From contig NZ_CADDWJ010000003.1 in assembly GCF_902809855.1 (NCBI RefSeq), positions 62,001-126,000 of the forward strand: a stretch of 64,000 nucleotides of DNA, read 5' to 3'. The DNA comes from Acinetobacter sp. Marseille-Q1618. Lineage in GTDB: Bacteria > Pseudomonadota > Gammaproteobacteria > Pseudomonadales > Moraxellaceae. Shown here one piece after another: positions 1 through 9,463 of this stretch; the first letter of the stretch is position 1; the number at the start of each line of letters is the position of its first letter. The position numbers were made by a program, and so were the translations under genes. The notes beneath the pieces were generated by a model. The model saw only the letters and a list, made by a program, of their open reading frames with translations. It ran no database searches and was not told the DNA's origin.

Positions 1-76
1 TTGTTATTAGCATAATTTGTAGAAATTCATTCATCATGATGGAGATTTTCTTTAAACTTTTAAAAACTTAAACGCA

Positions 77-108
77 TAAAAAAACCCGCAATAAAGCGGG
101 TCTTTTTG
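77..108 (-). terminator. Rho-independent terminator of rplU-rpmA
   Basis: A six-base-pair stem (ACCCGC at 84-89 with GCGGGT at 96-101) has a six-base loop. Read on the minus strand it is followed by a run of seven T residues. It lies just past the rpmA stop codon. Confidence 0.85.
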
Positions 109-120
109 TACTACTAAAAC

Positions 121-378
121 TTATGCAGTTTCAACAGATACATAGCGACGGCCAAACTGACCTTTCACTTCAAATTTGATTACGCCGTCAGCAGTAGCAA
201 ATAAAGTATGGTCACGACCCATACCTACGTTTGTACCCGCGTGGAACTCTGTACCGCGTTGACGAACGATGATGTTACCAGCAGTCACAGCTTGACCACC
301 GTACATTTTAACACCTAACATTTTAGGGTTTGAATCACGACCATTTCGTGTCGAACCACCGGCTTTTTTAGTTGCCAT
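121..378 (-). CDS. rpmA: 50S ribosomal protein L27
   Basis: This 85-residue protein is L27, a component of the large ribosomal subunit whose N-terminal tail reaches the peptidyl transferase centre. The start ([16 protein letters not shown]) and the [15 protein letters not shown] segment are typical of the family, and the length is normal. It lies 19 bases downstream of rplU on the same strand, the usual bacterial rplU-rpmA operon, and is followed directly by a strong terminator. The sequence shows no N-terminal extension of the kind that is cleaved in Firmicutes L27. Confidence 0.98.
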   Translation of the reverse strand: MATKKAGGSTRNGRDSNPKMLGVKMYGGQAVTAGNIIVRQRGTEFHAGTNVGMGRDHTLFATADGVIKFEVKGQFGRRYVSVETA

Positions 379-397
379 GTCTACTTACTCCTAGTGA

Positions 398-709
398 TTA
401 GCCTGCGATCGCAGTAATTTTCAACTCAGTGAACCATTGACGGTGACCTTGTTGTTTACGGTAATGTTTACGACGACGCATTTTAACAATACGGATTTTG
501 TCGTGACGACCATGACCAACCACTTCTGCAGTTACTTTTGCGCCAGCAACAACTGGAGCACCGATTTGAATGCTTTCGCCATTCACAACCATTAATACAT
601 CATCAAATGTAATAGTCGCGCCAGTTTCAGCTTTCAACAATTCAACTTTAAGGGTTTCACCCTCAACAACACGGTGCTGTTTACCACCGCTTTGGATTAC
701 TGCGTACAT
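398..709 (-). CDS. rplU: 50S ribosomal protein L21
   Basis: L21 binds 23S rRNA in the large subunit. The 103-residue protein starts [14 protein letters not shown], the canonical L21 start, and contains the conserved [16 protein letters not shown] block near the C-terminus. The ATG at 709 is chosen over an in-frame TTG at 721 because GGAG lies about seven bases before the ATG, inside that four-codon extension. It is the first gene of the rplU-rpmA operon. Confidence 0.98.
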   Translation of the reverse strand: MYAVIQSGGKQHRVVEGETLKVELLKAETGATITFDDVLMVVNGESIQIGAPVVAGAKVTAEVVGHGRHDKIRIVKMRRRKHYRKQQGHRQWFTELKITAIAG

Positions 710-1140
710 AATGTACTCCAACTAGCCCGTATCGTCGTGCCGAAAAAGGAATATTTCGATCTTATAACGAACGCTACTGGGGGTTATACAAGGGCAAAGA
801 TTTTAAGTGATAATGGACTAAACAACAAGCCATTTTAGCTAAATATTCTATCTGTTTATTATTTGTTCAAAAATAATAGGCTTTTTTTTTAATGCTGAAT
901 ATTTGAATTCAGTCATGTTTTTCATTTTTTACATAAATTAAAATAGATTTTTCATACAATTTCGCTACTATGTAGCACAAAAGAACGACTTACAGAACAG
1001 ATAAGATTTCATCAGTTTTTGGACAAATTAAGAACATCTCATTAAGATTCAGTACAATGACTGTTTTCAATCGCAACATTTACTGGTGTTAATTGTTACA
1101 CTAACAACTTAAAAATGCATTTGTATGAGGTTTCCTTCAC
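710..1140. other. Divergent intergenic region between rplU and ispB
   Basis: About 430 bases separate the divergent rplU and ispB genes, so both promoters should lie here. A TATAAG hexamer on the minus strand about 50 bases upstream of rplU is a possible -10 element, but I see no convincing -35 for it. A GAGG Shine-Dalgarno sequence lies about ten bases before the ispB ATG. I see no gene or RNA. Confidence 0.5.
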
Positions 1141-2124
1141 ATGACCATCGACTTTAAGCAAGATATTCTCGCGCCTGTTGCCACTGACTTTGCAGCGATG
1201 GATAAATTTATTAATGAAGGAATTACCTCTAAAGTTGCTTTGGTGATGGCAGTCAGCAAACACGTGGTTGAAGCTGGTGGCAAGCGTATGCGTCCAATCA
1301 TGTGCCTACTCGCAGCAAAAGCATGTGGCGCACAAGACCATGATATGGAAGCATATCGTAAACTTGCTGCCATCATAGAAATGCTACATACCGCAACTTT
1401 GGTACATGACGATGTCGTGGATGAGTCAGGTTTACGCCGTGGTCGCCCAACTGCAAATGCAACATGGAATAATCAAACTGCGGTTTTAGTCGGGGATTTT
1501 CTAATATCTCGTGCTTTTGATCTTTTGGTTGATTTGGACAGCATGGTATTGCTGAAAGATTTCTCAACGGGTACATGCGAAATTGCAGAAGGTGAGGTTT
1601 TACAACTGCAAGCACAACATCAACCAGAAACAGATGAGCAAACTTACTTAGATATTATTCATGGTAAAACTTCACGATTGTTTGAGCTGGCAACTGAAGG
1701 TGCAGCGATTTTAGCGGGTAAACCTGAATACCGTGAACCGTTACGTTTATTTGCAGGTCATTTTGGTAATGCCTTTCAAATCATTGATGATATTTTAGAT
1801 TACACCTCTGATGCTGAAACATTAGGTAAAAATATTGGTGATGATTTAATGGAAGGCAAACCCACTTTGCCGTTAATCTCAGCTTTACAAAACACAACGG
1901 GCGAGCAGCATGAAATCGTTCGTAAAAGTATCGCAACAGGTGGTACTGAACATTTAGAACAAGTTATTCAAATTGTCCATAATTCTGGTGCTTTGGATTA
2001 TTGCCGTCAACGCGCTACAGAAGAAACTGAAACAGCTATTCGCGCTTTAGAACATTTACCTGAGAGCATTTATCGCCAAGCTTTATTTAATTTGGCGCAG
2101 CTTGCATTACATCGAATTCAATAA
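1141..2124 (+). CDS. ispB: Octaprenyl diphosphate synthase (trans-polyprenyl synthase)
   Basis: This enzyme extends farnesyl diphosphate with isopentenyl units to make the ubiquinone side chain. The 327-residue protein has both aspartate-rich motifs of the long-chain trans-prenyltransferases, DDVVD at residues 90-94 and DDILD at 216-220, together with GGKRMRP at 46-52 and GKT near 175. The residues before the first motif (LHTATLVHDD) are small or aliphatic, as in long-chain rather than farnesyl synthases. Divergence from rplU-rpmA matches the order in many gammaproteobacteria. The exact chain length cannot be read from the sequence. Confidence 0.93.
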   Translation: MTIDFKQDILAPVATDFAAMDKFINEGITSKVALVMAVSKHVVEAGGKRMRPIMCLLAAKACGAQDHDMEAYRKLAAIIEMLHTATLVHDDVVDESGLRRGRPTANATWNNQTAVLVGDFLISRAFDLLVDLDSMVLLKDFSTGTCEIAEGEVLQLQAQHQPETDEQTYLDIIHGKTSRLFELATEGAAILAGKPEYREPLRLFAGHFGNAFQIIDDILDYTSDAETLGKNIGDDLMEGKPTLPLISALQNTTGEQHEIVRKSIATGGTEHLEQVIQIVHNSGALDYCRQRATEETETAIRALEHLPESIYRQALFNLAQLALHRIQ

Positions 2125-2144
2125 ACTGAACTTTTAACTTGCTT

Positions 2145-4196
2145 ATGCATATAAAATTTAATGATATTTTTCTAAACATGCAGGAACAGCTTGAGTCTCC
2201 TCAAGCTATTCCAAATGAATCTCTTTTGATTGAGCTCGTCAATCGCATTCGTCCTCTAGATAGTCACGATGTAGAACAAACACAACACAATGTTCAAGCA
2301 TTTATTCAAGCTTTATTGATTACACCCACTGCCGCTTTGAATGTGCAGGGCTATTTGCTCAAAATTATTAATCAGCACAAACAAGCCAACTTATATGCTG
2401 ACAGCGGTATTTTGTCACTGGATGGTTTTTGGAATCAGCTTTCACAGCGTTTAGGTGCGTATTTTTTACCATTATTAAGAGATGAAACTGATCTTCGTGA
2501 TTTGGTTGGTAATGTTTTTCACCAACGCAACGATAAATATTGGCTCGAGCATATAAAAGATGAACAGTGGAATCAGCTTTTCCACATCCTCACCCAAGGT
2601 CATTTTCTAAGAGCAGAGCTCAATGTCAAACATGAGATGATCACAGCGATCACGGTATTGTCCTATCGCATCAGTGGCATTGGCTTATATCCTGAATTTA
2701 TTAATGCTTATCCTGAACTGAGTGAATATGAATCACCGTTCTTGGTACAAAACCGTGAAATCGTAGAATTTATTATTGCCTATAAAAAGCAATATCGAAA
2801 TGCCGATGAAATCGCAGTTACTGTACCACCTGATGCTGATCAGGCGTTGGTCATGATTGAGCAATGTCGTGATGTGGTTTTAAAAATTCGCCGTGCAACC
2901 AAACGCATCGGGGTCAGTTTAAGTTTGACTTATTTATTGTCATTGCTTGAACAATGTCTTGATCGCGTCGAAATTTTACTGAATCTCATTGTTGAAGAAG
3001 ATAAAGTGCGTGCCGCTTCTTGTGGTGATTTAATCATTGATTTGGTGCATGCGCATTATAATGAAACCAGTGTTCGCCACTTACTCAAAACCAATAGCGA
3101 ACTGATTGCACTGCAAGTAACTGAAAATGCCAGTAAAACGGGTGAGCACTATGTAAGTACCGATAAGAATGGCTTTTTTGGTATGTATAAGGCGGCTGCA
3201 GGCGCAGGTGTCATTATTGCCACTATGGCAACCTTAAAAATTCTGACTGCTCGCTTAACGCTTGCGCCTTTAATGCAAGCTTTCTTGTTTAGTATGAATT
3301 ATTCATTAGGCTTTATGTTTATTCATGTGCTGCACTTTACTGTGGCAACTAAACAGCCTGCGATGACAGCAGCAGCCCTTGCTTCGACTGTGCAACATCG
3401 TAAAGGTTCTAAAACCGCACAGATTGCTGAGCTGGCAGCCCTGATTATTAATATTATCCGTACACAGTTTATTGCGATTCTAGGCAATATTTCGATAGCA
3501 ATTCCAACGGCAGCATTGATTACCTATTTTTGGCAAGCTGGCATGCATGAGCCTTTGCTGTCCCATACTAAAGCCACCTATGTGTTGCATAGCCTAAATC
3601 CATTTACCTCTTTGGCTGTGCCACATGCGGCAATCGCTGGGGTATGTTTGTTCTTATCTGGATTGATCGCAGGTTATTTCGATAACATGGCGGTCTATCG
3701 TAAAGTTGGACCACGTATCAAAGCACATCCTCGCTTAAAAAGCTGGATGGGACAAGAGAAATTAAATAACTTTGCAGCCTACATTGAACGAAATCTAGGT
3801 GCTTTGGCAGGTAATTTCTTATTTGGCATTATGCTTGGAAGTATGGGAACAGTTGGCTTTATTTTAGGTCTTCCTTTAGATATTCGACACATTGCTTTTG
3901 CTTCTGCAAACTTTATTCAAGGTTTGATGTGTGTCAATGGAACACCAGATATCGGATTGATTATTATTTCTTTTTTAGGTGTTTTGCTGATAGGTGTTAC
4001 CAACTTATTTGTAAGTTTTAGTTTGACGATTATTGTGGCATTAAGAGCTAGACAAGTTCGTTTTGAACAATGGAAGCCTTTGGCAAAATTGGTTTTTACG
4101 CACTTTTTTACACGCCCTCTCGACTTTTTCTGGCCACCAAAACAAGCTTTACAGGTGGAAGAGCATTCATCTACAGGGCACAAAAATCATCATTAA
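2145..4196 (+). CDS. Gcr-type membrane protein annotated as site-specific recombinase family
   Basis: About 683 residues. The N-terminal ~350 residues are a soluble, helical region without membrane segments. The C-terminal half, from about residue 350, has several hydrophobic stretches consistent with five to seven membrane helices. The arrangement and N-terminal sequence resemble the family named SpecificRecomb (PF10136, gonococcal Gcr). Despite that name I see no catalytic motif of a tyrosine or serine recombinase, so the real function should be treated as unknown. The gene starts about 20 bases after ispB. A TTG at 2139 is six bases upstream and neither start has a good ribosome binding site; an ATG at 2178 is also possible. 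Confidence 0.7.
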   Translation: MHIKFNDIFLNMQEQLESPQAIPNESLLIELVNRIRPLDSHDVEQTQHNVQAFIQALLITPTAALNVQGYLLKIINQHKQANLYADSGILSLDGFWNQLSQRLGAYFLPLLRDETDLRDLVGNVFHQRNDKYWLEHIKDEQWNQLFHILTQGHFLRAELNVKHEMITAITVLSYRISGIGLYPEFINAYPELSEYESPFLVQNREIVEFIIAYKKQYRNADEIAVTVPPDADQALVMIEQCRDVVLKIRRATKRIGVSLSLTYLLSLLEQCLDRVEILLNLIVEEDKVRAASCGDLIIDLVHAHYNETSVRHLLKTNSELIALQVTENASKTGEHYVSTDKNGFFGMYKAAAGAGVIIATMATLKILTARLTLAPLMQAFLFSMNYSLGFMFIHVLHFTVATKQPAMTAAALASTVQHRKGSKTAQIAELAALIINIIRTQFIAILGNISIAIPTAALITYFWQAGMHEPLLSHTKATYVLHSLNPFTSLAVPHAAIAGVCLFLSGLIAGYFDNMAVYRKVGPRIKAHPRLKSWMGQEKLNNFAAYIERNLGALAGNFLFGIMLGSMGTVGFILGLPLDIRHIAFASANFIQGLMCVNGTPDIGLIIISFLGVLLIGVTNLFVSFSLTIIVALRARQVRFEQWKPLAKLVFTHFFTRPLDFFWPPKQALQVEEHSSTGHKNHH

Positions 4197-4274
4197 GCAA
4201 ATTGTTATCATTTTGTGCAAATGATTAAAACTTGAAAAAAAAGAAATTACTATAAATTACTCATTTATAGTGAC

Positions 4275-4305
4275 TTGAAAAAAAGTGTACTGACAAGTAC
4301 ACTTT
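4275..4305 (+). promoter_or_regulatory. Candidate sigma-70 promoter with palindromic operator for PAP2-adeIJK
   Basis: TTGAAA at 4275-4280 is separated by 17 bases from TACACT at 4298-4303, a plausible sigma-70 promoter. A perfect ten-base inverted repeat with a four-base loop (arms 4282-4291 and 4296-4305) covers the spacer and the -10. The only T-run beside it is on the minus strand, where no gene ends, so an operator fits better than a terminator. AdeN, a TetR-type protein, is the known repressor of adeIJK in A. baumannii; binding of AdeN here is inference. Confidence 0.6.
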
Positions 4306-4358
4306 AGCACACTATTTAATCTCGACATGTGTGATACAGAATAGCAAGGTCATCTCAT

Positions 4359-5000
4359 ATGCCTTATACCCTTCTATTTTTGATTGGTTGTATTGGATTT
4401 AGTATAAGTTGTATAGGATTAAATATTCCATATATACAACAACTTGACTGGTCTACTGTCAGTTGGATAAGCCTGCATCGCATGGATGTTTTCAGTTATG
4501 CCGCAGTTGCTTTGTCTTATCTTGGTGGTTTGCCTGCCATGTTGTTGATCTGTGGGATATGGTGTTTGCAGCAAGCATATGTAAAAAAATATGCAAACAT
4601 CGTGTTGATAAGTGTGAGTTTATTGGGTGCTTCGGCGATAGGTTGGATATTAAAATATTATATTCATCGTCCTCGACCCGAAACTGTTTACCAAATGGTT
4701 CAAACTTATGGCGCATCATTCCCTAGTGCGCACAGCATATATGCAGCTGTACTTGCTAGCTTAATGATTTTTATATTTTTTCGACATACACACGCTAAAT
4801 TTTTTATCTTTTTGGCTTGTTTGTGGTGTTTAAGTATGGGATTTTCAAGAGTCTATGTGGGTGCTCATTTTCCAACCGATGTCATTGCAGGTTGGAGTAT
4901 CGGTTTCATTTGGGTTTCTCTCATTTGCCGCTTACTTTTGAAACACATGTTGAGTATGAACAAATTATTTTTAGATAAACATCTAAACGAGGTGGAATAA
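4359..5000 (+). CDS. PAP2-family membrane phosphatase, first gene of the adeIJK unit
   Basis: This 213-residue integral membrane protein carries the three-part PAP2 phosphatase signature: K-x6-RP in KYYIHRPRP, PSAHS (the PSGH block), and SRVYVGAHFPTD (S-R-x5-H-x3-D). Such enzymes dephosphorylate phosphatidic acid, phosphatidylglycerophosphate or undecaprenyl diphosphate at the membrane; which one applies here is not visible. About five or six hydrophobic helices are apparent. The ATG follows AAGG at a good distance. Its TAA stop overlaps the adeI ATG by one base, so the gene is probably co-transcribed and translationally coupled with the efflux operon. Confidence 0.88.
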   Translation: MPYTLLFLIGCIGFSISCIGLNIPYIQQLDWSTVSWISLHRMDVFSYAAVALSYLGGLPAMLLICGIWCLQQAYVKKYANIVLISVSLLGASAIGWILKYYIHRPRPETVYQMVQTYGASFPSAHSIYAAVLASLMIFIFFRHTHAKFFIFLACLWCLSMGFSRVYVGAHFPTDVIAGWSIGFIWVSLICRLLLKHMLSMNKLFLDKHLNEVE

Positions 5001-6274
5001 TGATGTCGGCAAAGCTTTGGGCTCCTGCCCTTACTGCTTGTGCTTTAGCAACAAGTATTGCACTTGTGGGTTGCAGCAAAGATCCAAAAGATGCACAGCA
5101 AGGTGGCGCTGCTGCCCAAAAAATGCCGCCGACAGAAGTTGGTGTCATTGTTGCTCAACCACAAAGTGTTGAACAAATGGTTGAACTCTCTGGACGTACT
5201 TCTGCATACCAAATGTCTGAAGTACGACCTCAAACCAGTGGTGTGATTTTAAAACGCTTGTTTACTGAAGGTAGTTTTGTACGTGAAGGGCAACCTTTGT
5301 ATGAAATTGACTCGAGTACCAACCGTGCGAACTTGGACAGTGCAAAAGCTGCGCTTGTACGTCAACAAGCCAATCTTAATGCATTACAAGTCAAAGCCAA
5401 TCGTTATCGTCAGCTTGTTGGTATCAATGCGGTGTCTAAACAAGAATATGATGATTTATTGGCGCAGATCAAATTGGCTGAAGCAGACATCGCTGCATCC
5501 AATGCGGCTGTGAAAAATGCACAAATTGACCTTGGTTACTCTACTGTTCGCTCACCGATTTCAGGTCAGTCTGGTCGCTCTTCAGTTACTGCGGGTGCTT
5601 TAGTTACTGCAAGTCAAGCCAATGCTTTAGTGACGATTCAACAACTTGACCCAATTTATGTCGACATTAATCAGTCGAGCGCTGAATTATTACGTTTACG
5701 TCAACAATTGAGCCAAGGCAGCATTGACCGCAGCAACAATACCAAAGTTCGCTTAAAGCTTGAAGATGGAAGCACTTACCCGATCGAAGGGAATTTGGCA
5801 TTTTCTGATGCAAGTGTAAATCCTGAAACAGGTTCGGTGACTTTACGTGCGGTATTCTCAAATCCAAATCATTTGTTATTACCAGGTATGTTTGCCAATG
5901 CGCAAATCGTACAAGGGATTATTCCAAATGCGTACTTGATTCCACAAGCTGCGATTACTCGCACACCAACAGGTCAAGCCATGGCAATGCTTGTCAATGC
6001 CAAAGGCGCTGTTGAGGCACGTCCCATTACAACCGCAGGTGTTCAGGGTCAAAACTGGATTGTAACGCAAGGTTTAAACACGGGTGATAAAGTCATTGTT
6101 GACGGTATTGCTAAAGTTAAACCTGAACAACAAGTTGTTGCTAAACCTTATCAGCCACAAGCTGCTGCACCTCAGGGAGCAAATCCAGCTGCGGCTCAAC
6201 AAAAAACAGGTGGAGCAGCACAACCTGCTCAGCAAGATAAAGCAACTGAACAAAAAGCTACTTCAAATGCATAA
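5000..6274 (+). CDS. adeI: RND efflux periplasmic adaptor AdeI
   Basis: AdeI is the membrane-fusion subunit linking the AdeJ pump to the AdeK outer membrane channel in Acinetobacter. The 424-residue lipoprotein has a signal peptide with lipobox IALVGC near residues 20-25. A hairpin and lipoyl/barrel arrangement follows, including EVRPQTSGVILKRLF and YSTVRSPISGQSGRSSV. The protein ends in a low-complexity Gln/Ala-rich tail. The start MMSAKLWAPALTACAL matches the AdeI start I recall from A. baumannii. Translation probably reinitialises at the TAATG overlap with the preceding PAP2 gene. The next gene, adeJ, begins 12 bases after the stop. Confidence 0.96.
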   Translation: MMSAKLWAPALTACALATSIALVGCSKDPKDAQQGGAAAQKMPPTEVGVIVAQPQSVEQMVELSGRTSAYQMSEVRPQTSGVILKRLFTEGSFVREGQPLYEIDSSTNRANLDSAKAALVRQQANLNALQVKANRYRQLVGINAVSKQEYDDLLAQIKLAEADIAASNAAVKNAQIDLGYSTVRSPISGQSGRSSVTAGALVTASQANALVTIQQLDPIYVDINQSSAELLRLRQQLSQGSIDRSNNTKVRLKLEDGSTYPIEGNLAFSDASVNPETGSVTLRAVFSNPNHLLLPGMFANAQIVQGIIPNAYLIPQAAITRTPTGQAMAMLVNAKGAVEARPITTAGVQGQNWIVTQGLNTGDKVIVDGIAKVKPEQQVVAKPYQPQAAAPQGANPAAAQQKTGGAAQPAQQDKATEQKATSNA

Positions 6275-6286
6275 GGGGTAGACTGA

Positions 6287-9200
6287 ATGGCTCAATTTTT
6301 TATTCATCGCCCAATCTTTGCATGGGTGATTGCATTGGTAATTATGTTGGCGGGGATTCTCACGCTCACAAAAATGCCAATTGCTCAGTATCCGACGATT
6401 GCACCACCCACAGTTACAATTTCTGCGACTTATCCTGGTGCATCTGCTGCGACTGTTGAAAACACAGTAACACAGATTATTGAACAACAAATGAATGGTC
6501 TAGATGGCTTACGTTATATCTCGTCAAACAGTGCGGGGAACGGTCAAGCATCTATTCAATTGAACTTTGAACAAGGTGTCGATCCAGATATCGCACAAGT
6601 TCAAGTACAAAATAAATTACAATCTGCAACTGCACTTTTACCTGAAGACGTACAACGTCAAGGTGTCAAAGTAACCAAATCTGGTGCAAGCTTCTTACAA
6701 GTTTTGGCATTCTATTCTACTGATAAAAGTCTATCTGCAGATGACATCAAAGACTATGTAAACTCAAACATTTCTGAACCGCTAAGCCGTGTTGCGGGTG
6801 TAGGTGAAGTACAAGTCTTCGGTGGTTCTTATGCGATGCGTATTTGGCTAGATCCTGAAAAACTAAACAGTCTAGGGATTACACCAAGTGATGTCGCAGC
6901 TGCAATTCGTGCTCAAAACTCTCAAGTGGCTGTAGGTCAATTGGGTGGTGCTCCTTCTGTAGAAGGACAAGTACTGAATGCAACAGTCAATGCACAAAGC
7001 ATGCTCACCACACCTGAACAGTTCAAAAACATCTTTTTGAAAAATACAGGGAATGGCGCACAAGTTCGTTTAGGTGATGTAGCCCGTGTGGAATTAGGCG
7101 CAGATAATTACCAATTCGACTCTAAGTACAACGGCAAACCTGCTGGTGGTGTTGCAATTAAACTTTCTACAGGTGCCAATGCGTTAGATACAGCACAAGC
7201 TGTAGAAGCACGTTTATCTGAATTGCGTAAAAACTACCCAACAGGGATGAAAGATGAATTAGCTTTTGATACCACACCATTTATTCAATTATCGATTGAA
7301 AGTGTTGTGCATACCTTGATTGAAGCAATCTTCTTAGTATTCTTGGTAATGTTCTTATTCCTACAAAACTGGCGTGCAACGATCATCCCAACGATGGCTG
7401 TACCTGTGGTTGTGTTAGGAACATTTGCGGTGATCAATGTCTTTGGATTCTCGATCAATACCTTGACCATGTTTGCCATGGTACTGGCGATCGGTCTCTT
7501 GGTAGATGATGCCATCGTTGTGGTAGAGAACGTCGAACGTGTCATGGTAGAAGATCACCTTGACCCTGTTGAAGCCACAGAAATTTCGATGAAGCAGATT
7601 TCAGGTGCGTTAATCGGGATCACCTCGGTATTGACTGCTGTGTTCGTTCCAATGGCATTCTTTGGTGGAACAACGGGGGTTATTTACCGTCAGTTTTCTA
7701 TTACCCTTGTAACTGCAATGGTCTTGTCATTGATCGTTGCTTTAACGTTTACCCCTGCTCTATGTGCAACCATTTTAAAACAGCATGATCCGCATCAGAA
7801 ACCAAGCAATAATATTTTTTCACGTTTCTTCCGTTGGTTTAACAATGCCTTTGATCGTACTGCTGATAAATATCAAGGTGGCGTCAACTTTATGACACAC
7901 CATAAGATTTTCTCAGGTGTGGTTTATGCTGCGGTGATTGGTATTTTAGTCGTCATTTTCAAAATGATGCCTTCTTCTTTCTTACCTGAAGAAGACCAAG
8001 GTGTGGTCATGACTTTGGTTCAATTACCTCCTAATGCGACTTTAGACCGTACTGGTAAAACCATTGATGCCATGACTGATTTCTTTATGAATGAAAAAGA
8101 TACAGTCAAATCAGTCTTTAGTGTTTCGGGCTTCTCTTTTACAGGGATGGGACAAAATGCTGGTTTAGCATTTATTCGTCTAAAAGACTGGGAAGAACGT
8201 ACTAAACCTGAGCAACAAGTCGGCGCATTGATCCAACGTGGTATGGCATTAAACATGATGATTAAAGATGCATCATATATTATGCCGTTGCAATTACCTG
8301 CAATGCCTGAATTGGGTGTAACTGCTGGTTTTAACTTGCAACTTAAAGATGCAAGTGGTGCTGGACATGAGCAATTAGTTGCAGCACGAAATGCAATTTT
8401 AGGAATGGCATCGCAAGACAAACGTCTAGTCGGTGTGCGTCCAAATGGTCAAGAAGATACGCCTCAGTATCAAATTACCATTGATCAAGCACAAGCAGGC
8501 GCGATGGGTGTCAGTATCGCTGATATCAATTCAACCATGAGTATGGCTTGGGGTGGTTCGTATATTAATGACTTCGTAGATCGTGGTCGTGTAAAAAAAG
8601 TCTATGTGCAAGGTGAAGCTCGTGCACGTATGATGCCTGAAGACTTGAACAAATGGTATGTGCGTAATAACAAGGGAGAGATGGTTCCATTCTCAAGCTT
8701 TGCGGTTGGACAATGGACTTATGGTTCACCTCGTCTAGAGCGTTATAACGGCGTATCTTCAGTAAATATTCAAGGTACACCTGCGCCTGGTGTGAGTTCT
8801 GGTGATGCAATGCAAGCGATGGAAGAAATCATTGCGAAGCTTCCATCTATGGGCTTACAAGGTTTTGACTATGAATGGACAGGTTTATCTTTAGAAGAAC
8901 GTGAGTCTGGCGCACAAGCACCATTTTTATATGCGCTTTCATTGCTCATCGTATTCCTATGCCTTGCAGCACTTTATGAAAGTTGGTCTATTCCGTTTTC
9001 GGTTTTACTGGTTGTACCATTAGGTGTAGTTGGTGCATTAGCACTTACCTACTTGGGTATGGTGATCAAAGGAGATCCAAACCTCTCAAATAACATTTAT
9101 TTCCAAGTTGCGATTATTGCGGTGATCGGTTTGTCTGCAAAAAATGCGATTTTAATTGTAGAATTTGCAAAAGAGCTGCAAGAAAAAGGCGAAGACTTGT

Positions 9201-9463
9201 TTGATGCAACCTTACATGCCGCTAGAATGCGTTTACGTCCGATTATTATGACGACACTCGCATTTGGTTTTGGTGTATTGCCATTAGCCTTAGCAAGTGG
9301 TGCAGGTGCAGGTAGCCAACATTCAGTAGGTTATGGGGTACTCGGTGGTGTAATCAGTTCAACACTATTAGGTATCTTCTTTATTCCTGTATTCTTCGTA
9401 TGGATCCGTAGTATCTTTAAATACAAACCTAAGAATCAAAAACTTCAGGAGCAAAAATCGTGA
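6287..9463 (+). CDS. adeJ: RND multidrug efflux permease AdeJ
   Basis: AdeJ is the inner-membrane proton antiporter of the intrinsic AdeIJK tripartite pump. The 1058-residue length and start MAQFFIHRPIFAWV are typical of HAE1-family permeases. The proton-relay aspartates are present at D407-D408 in LLVDDAIVVVENVER. The matching lysine of the later helix is seen in GLSAKNAILIVEFAKE. The substrate-binding porter domains on both halves are complete, with no frameshift. A strong Shine-Dalgarno sequence (AAGGGG) precedes the start. The stop TGA overlaps the start of adeK. Confidence 0.97.
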   Translation: MAQFFIHRPIFAWVIALVIMLAGILTLTKMPIAQYPTIAPPTVTISATYPGASAATVENTVTQIIEQQMNGLDGLRYISSNSAGNGQASIQLNFEQGVDPDIAQVQVQNKLQSATALLPEDVQRQGVKVTKSGASFLQVLAFYSTDKSLSADDIKDYVNSNISEPLSRVAGVGEVQVFGGSYAMRIWLDPEKLNSLGITPSDVAAAIRAQNSQVAVGQLGGAPSVEGQVLNATVNAQSMLTTPEQFKNIFLKNTGNGAQVRLGDVARVELGADNYQFDSKYNGKPAGGVAIKLSTGANALDTAQAVEARLSELRKNYPTGMKDELAFDTTPFIQLSIESVVHTLIEAIFLVFLVMFLFLQNWRATIIPTMAVPVVVLGTFAVINVFGFSINTLTMFAMVLAIGLLVDDAIVVVENVERVMVEDHLDPVEATEISMKQISGALIGITSVLTAVFVPMAFFGGTTGVIYRQFSITLVTAMVLSLIVALTFTPALCATILKQHDPHQKPSNNIFSRFFRWFNNAFDRTADKYQGGVNFMTHHKIFSGVVYAAVIGILVVIFKMMPSSFLPEEDQGVVMTLVQLPPNATLDRTGKTIDAMTDFFMNEKDTVKSVFSVSGFSFTGMGQNAGLAFIRLKDWEERTKPEQQVGALIQRGMALNMMIKDASYIMPLQLPAMPELGVTAGFNLQLKDASGAGHEQLVAARNAILGMASQDKRLVGVRPNGQEDTPQYQITIDQAQAGAMGVSIADINSTMSMAWGGSYINDFVDRGRVKKVYVQGEARARMMPEDLNKWYVRNNKGEMVPFSSFAVGQWTYGSPRLERYNGVSSVNIQGTPAPGVSSGDAMQAMEEIIAKLPSMGLQGFDYEWTGLSLEERESGAQAPFLYALSLLIVFLCLAALYESWSIPFSVLLVVPLGVVGALALTYLGMVIKGDPNLSNNIYFQVAIIAVIGLSAKNAILIVEFAKELQEKGEDLFDATLHAARMRLRPIIMTTLAFGFGVLPLALASGAGAGSQHSVGYGVLGGVISSTLLGIFFIPVFFVWIRSIFKYKPKNQKLQEQKS

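Noticed and set aside
2145-4196. Active site-specific recombinase suggested by the family name
   Set aside because: Half the protein is membrane-embedded and no recombinase catalytic motif is visible, so no mobile element is claimed.
4275-4305. Terminator for the Gcr-type gene
   Set aside because: The hairpin has no T-run on the plus strand; the T-run is on the other strand where no gene ends. The overlap with a promoter favours an operator.
8020-8421. 133-residue open frame on the minus strand inside adeJ
   Set aside because: It lies wholly antisense to conserved AdeJ sequence, has no ribosome binding site and no recognisable domain.
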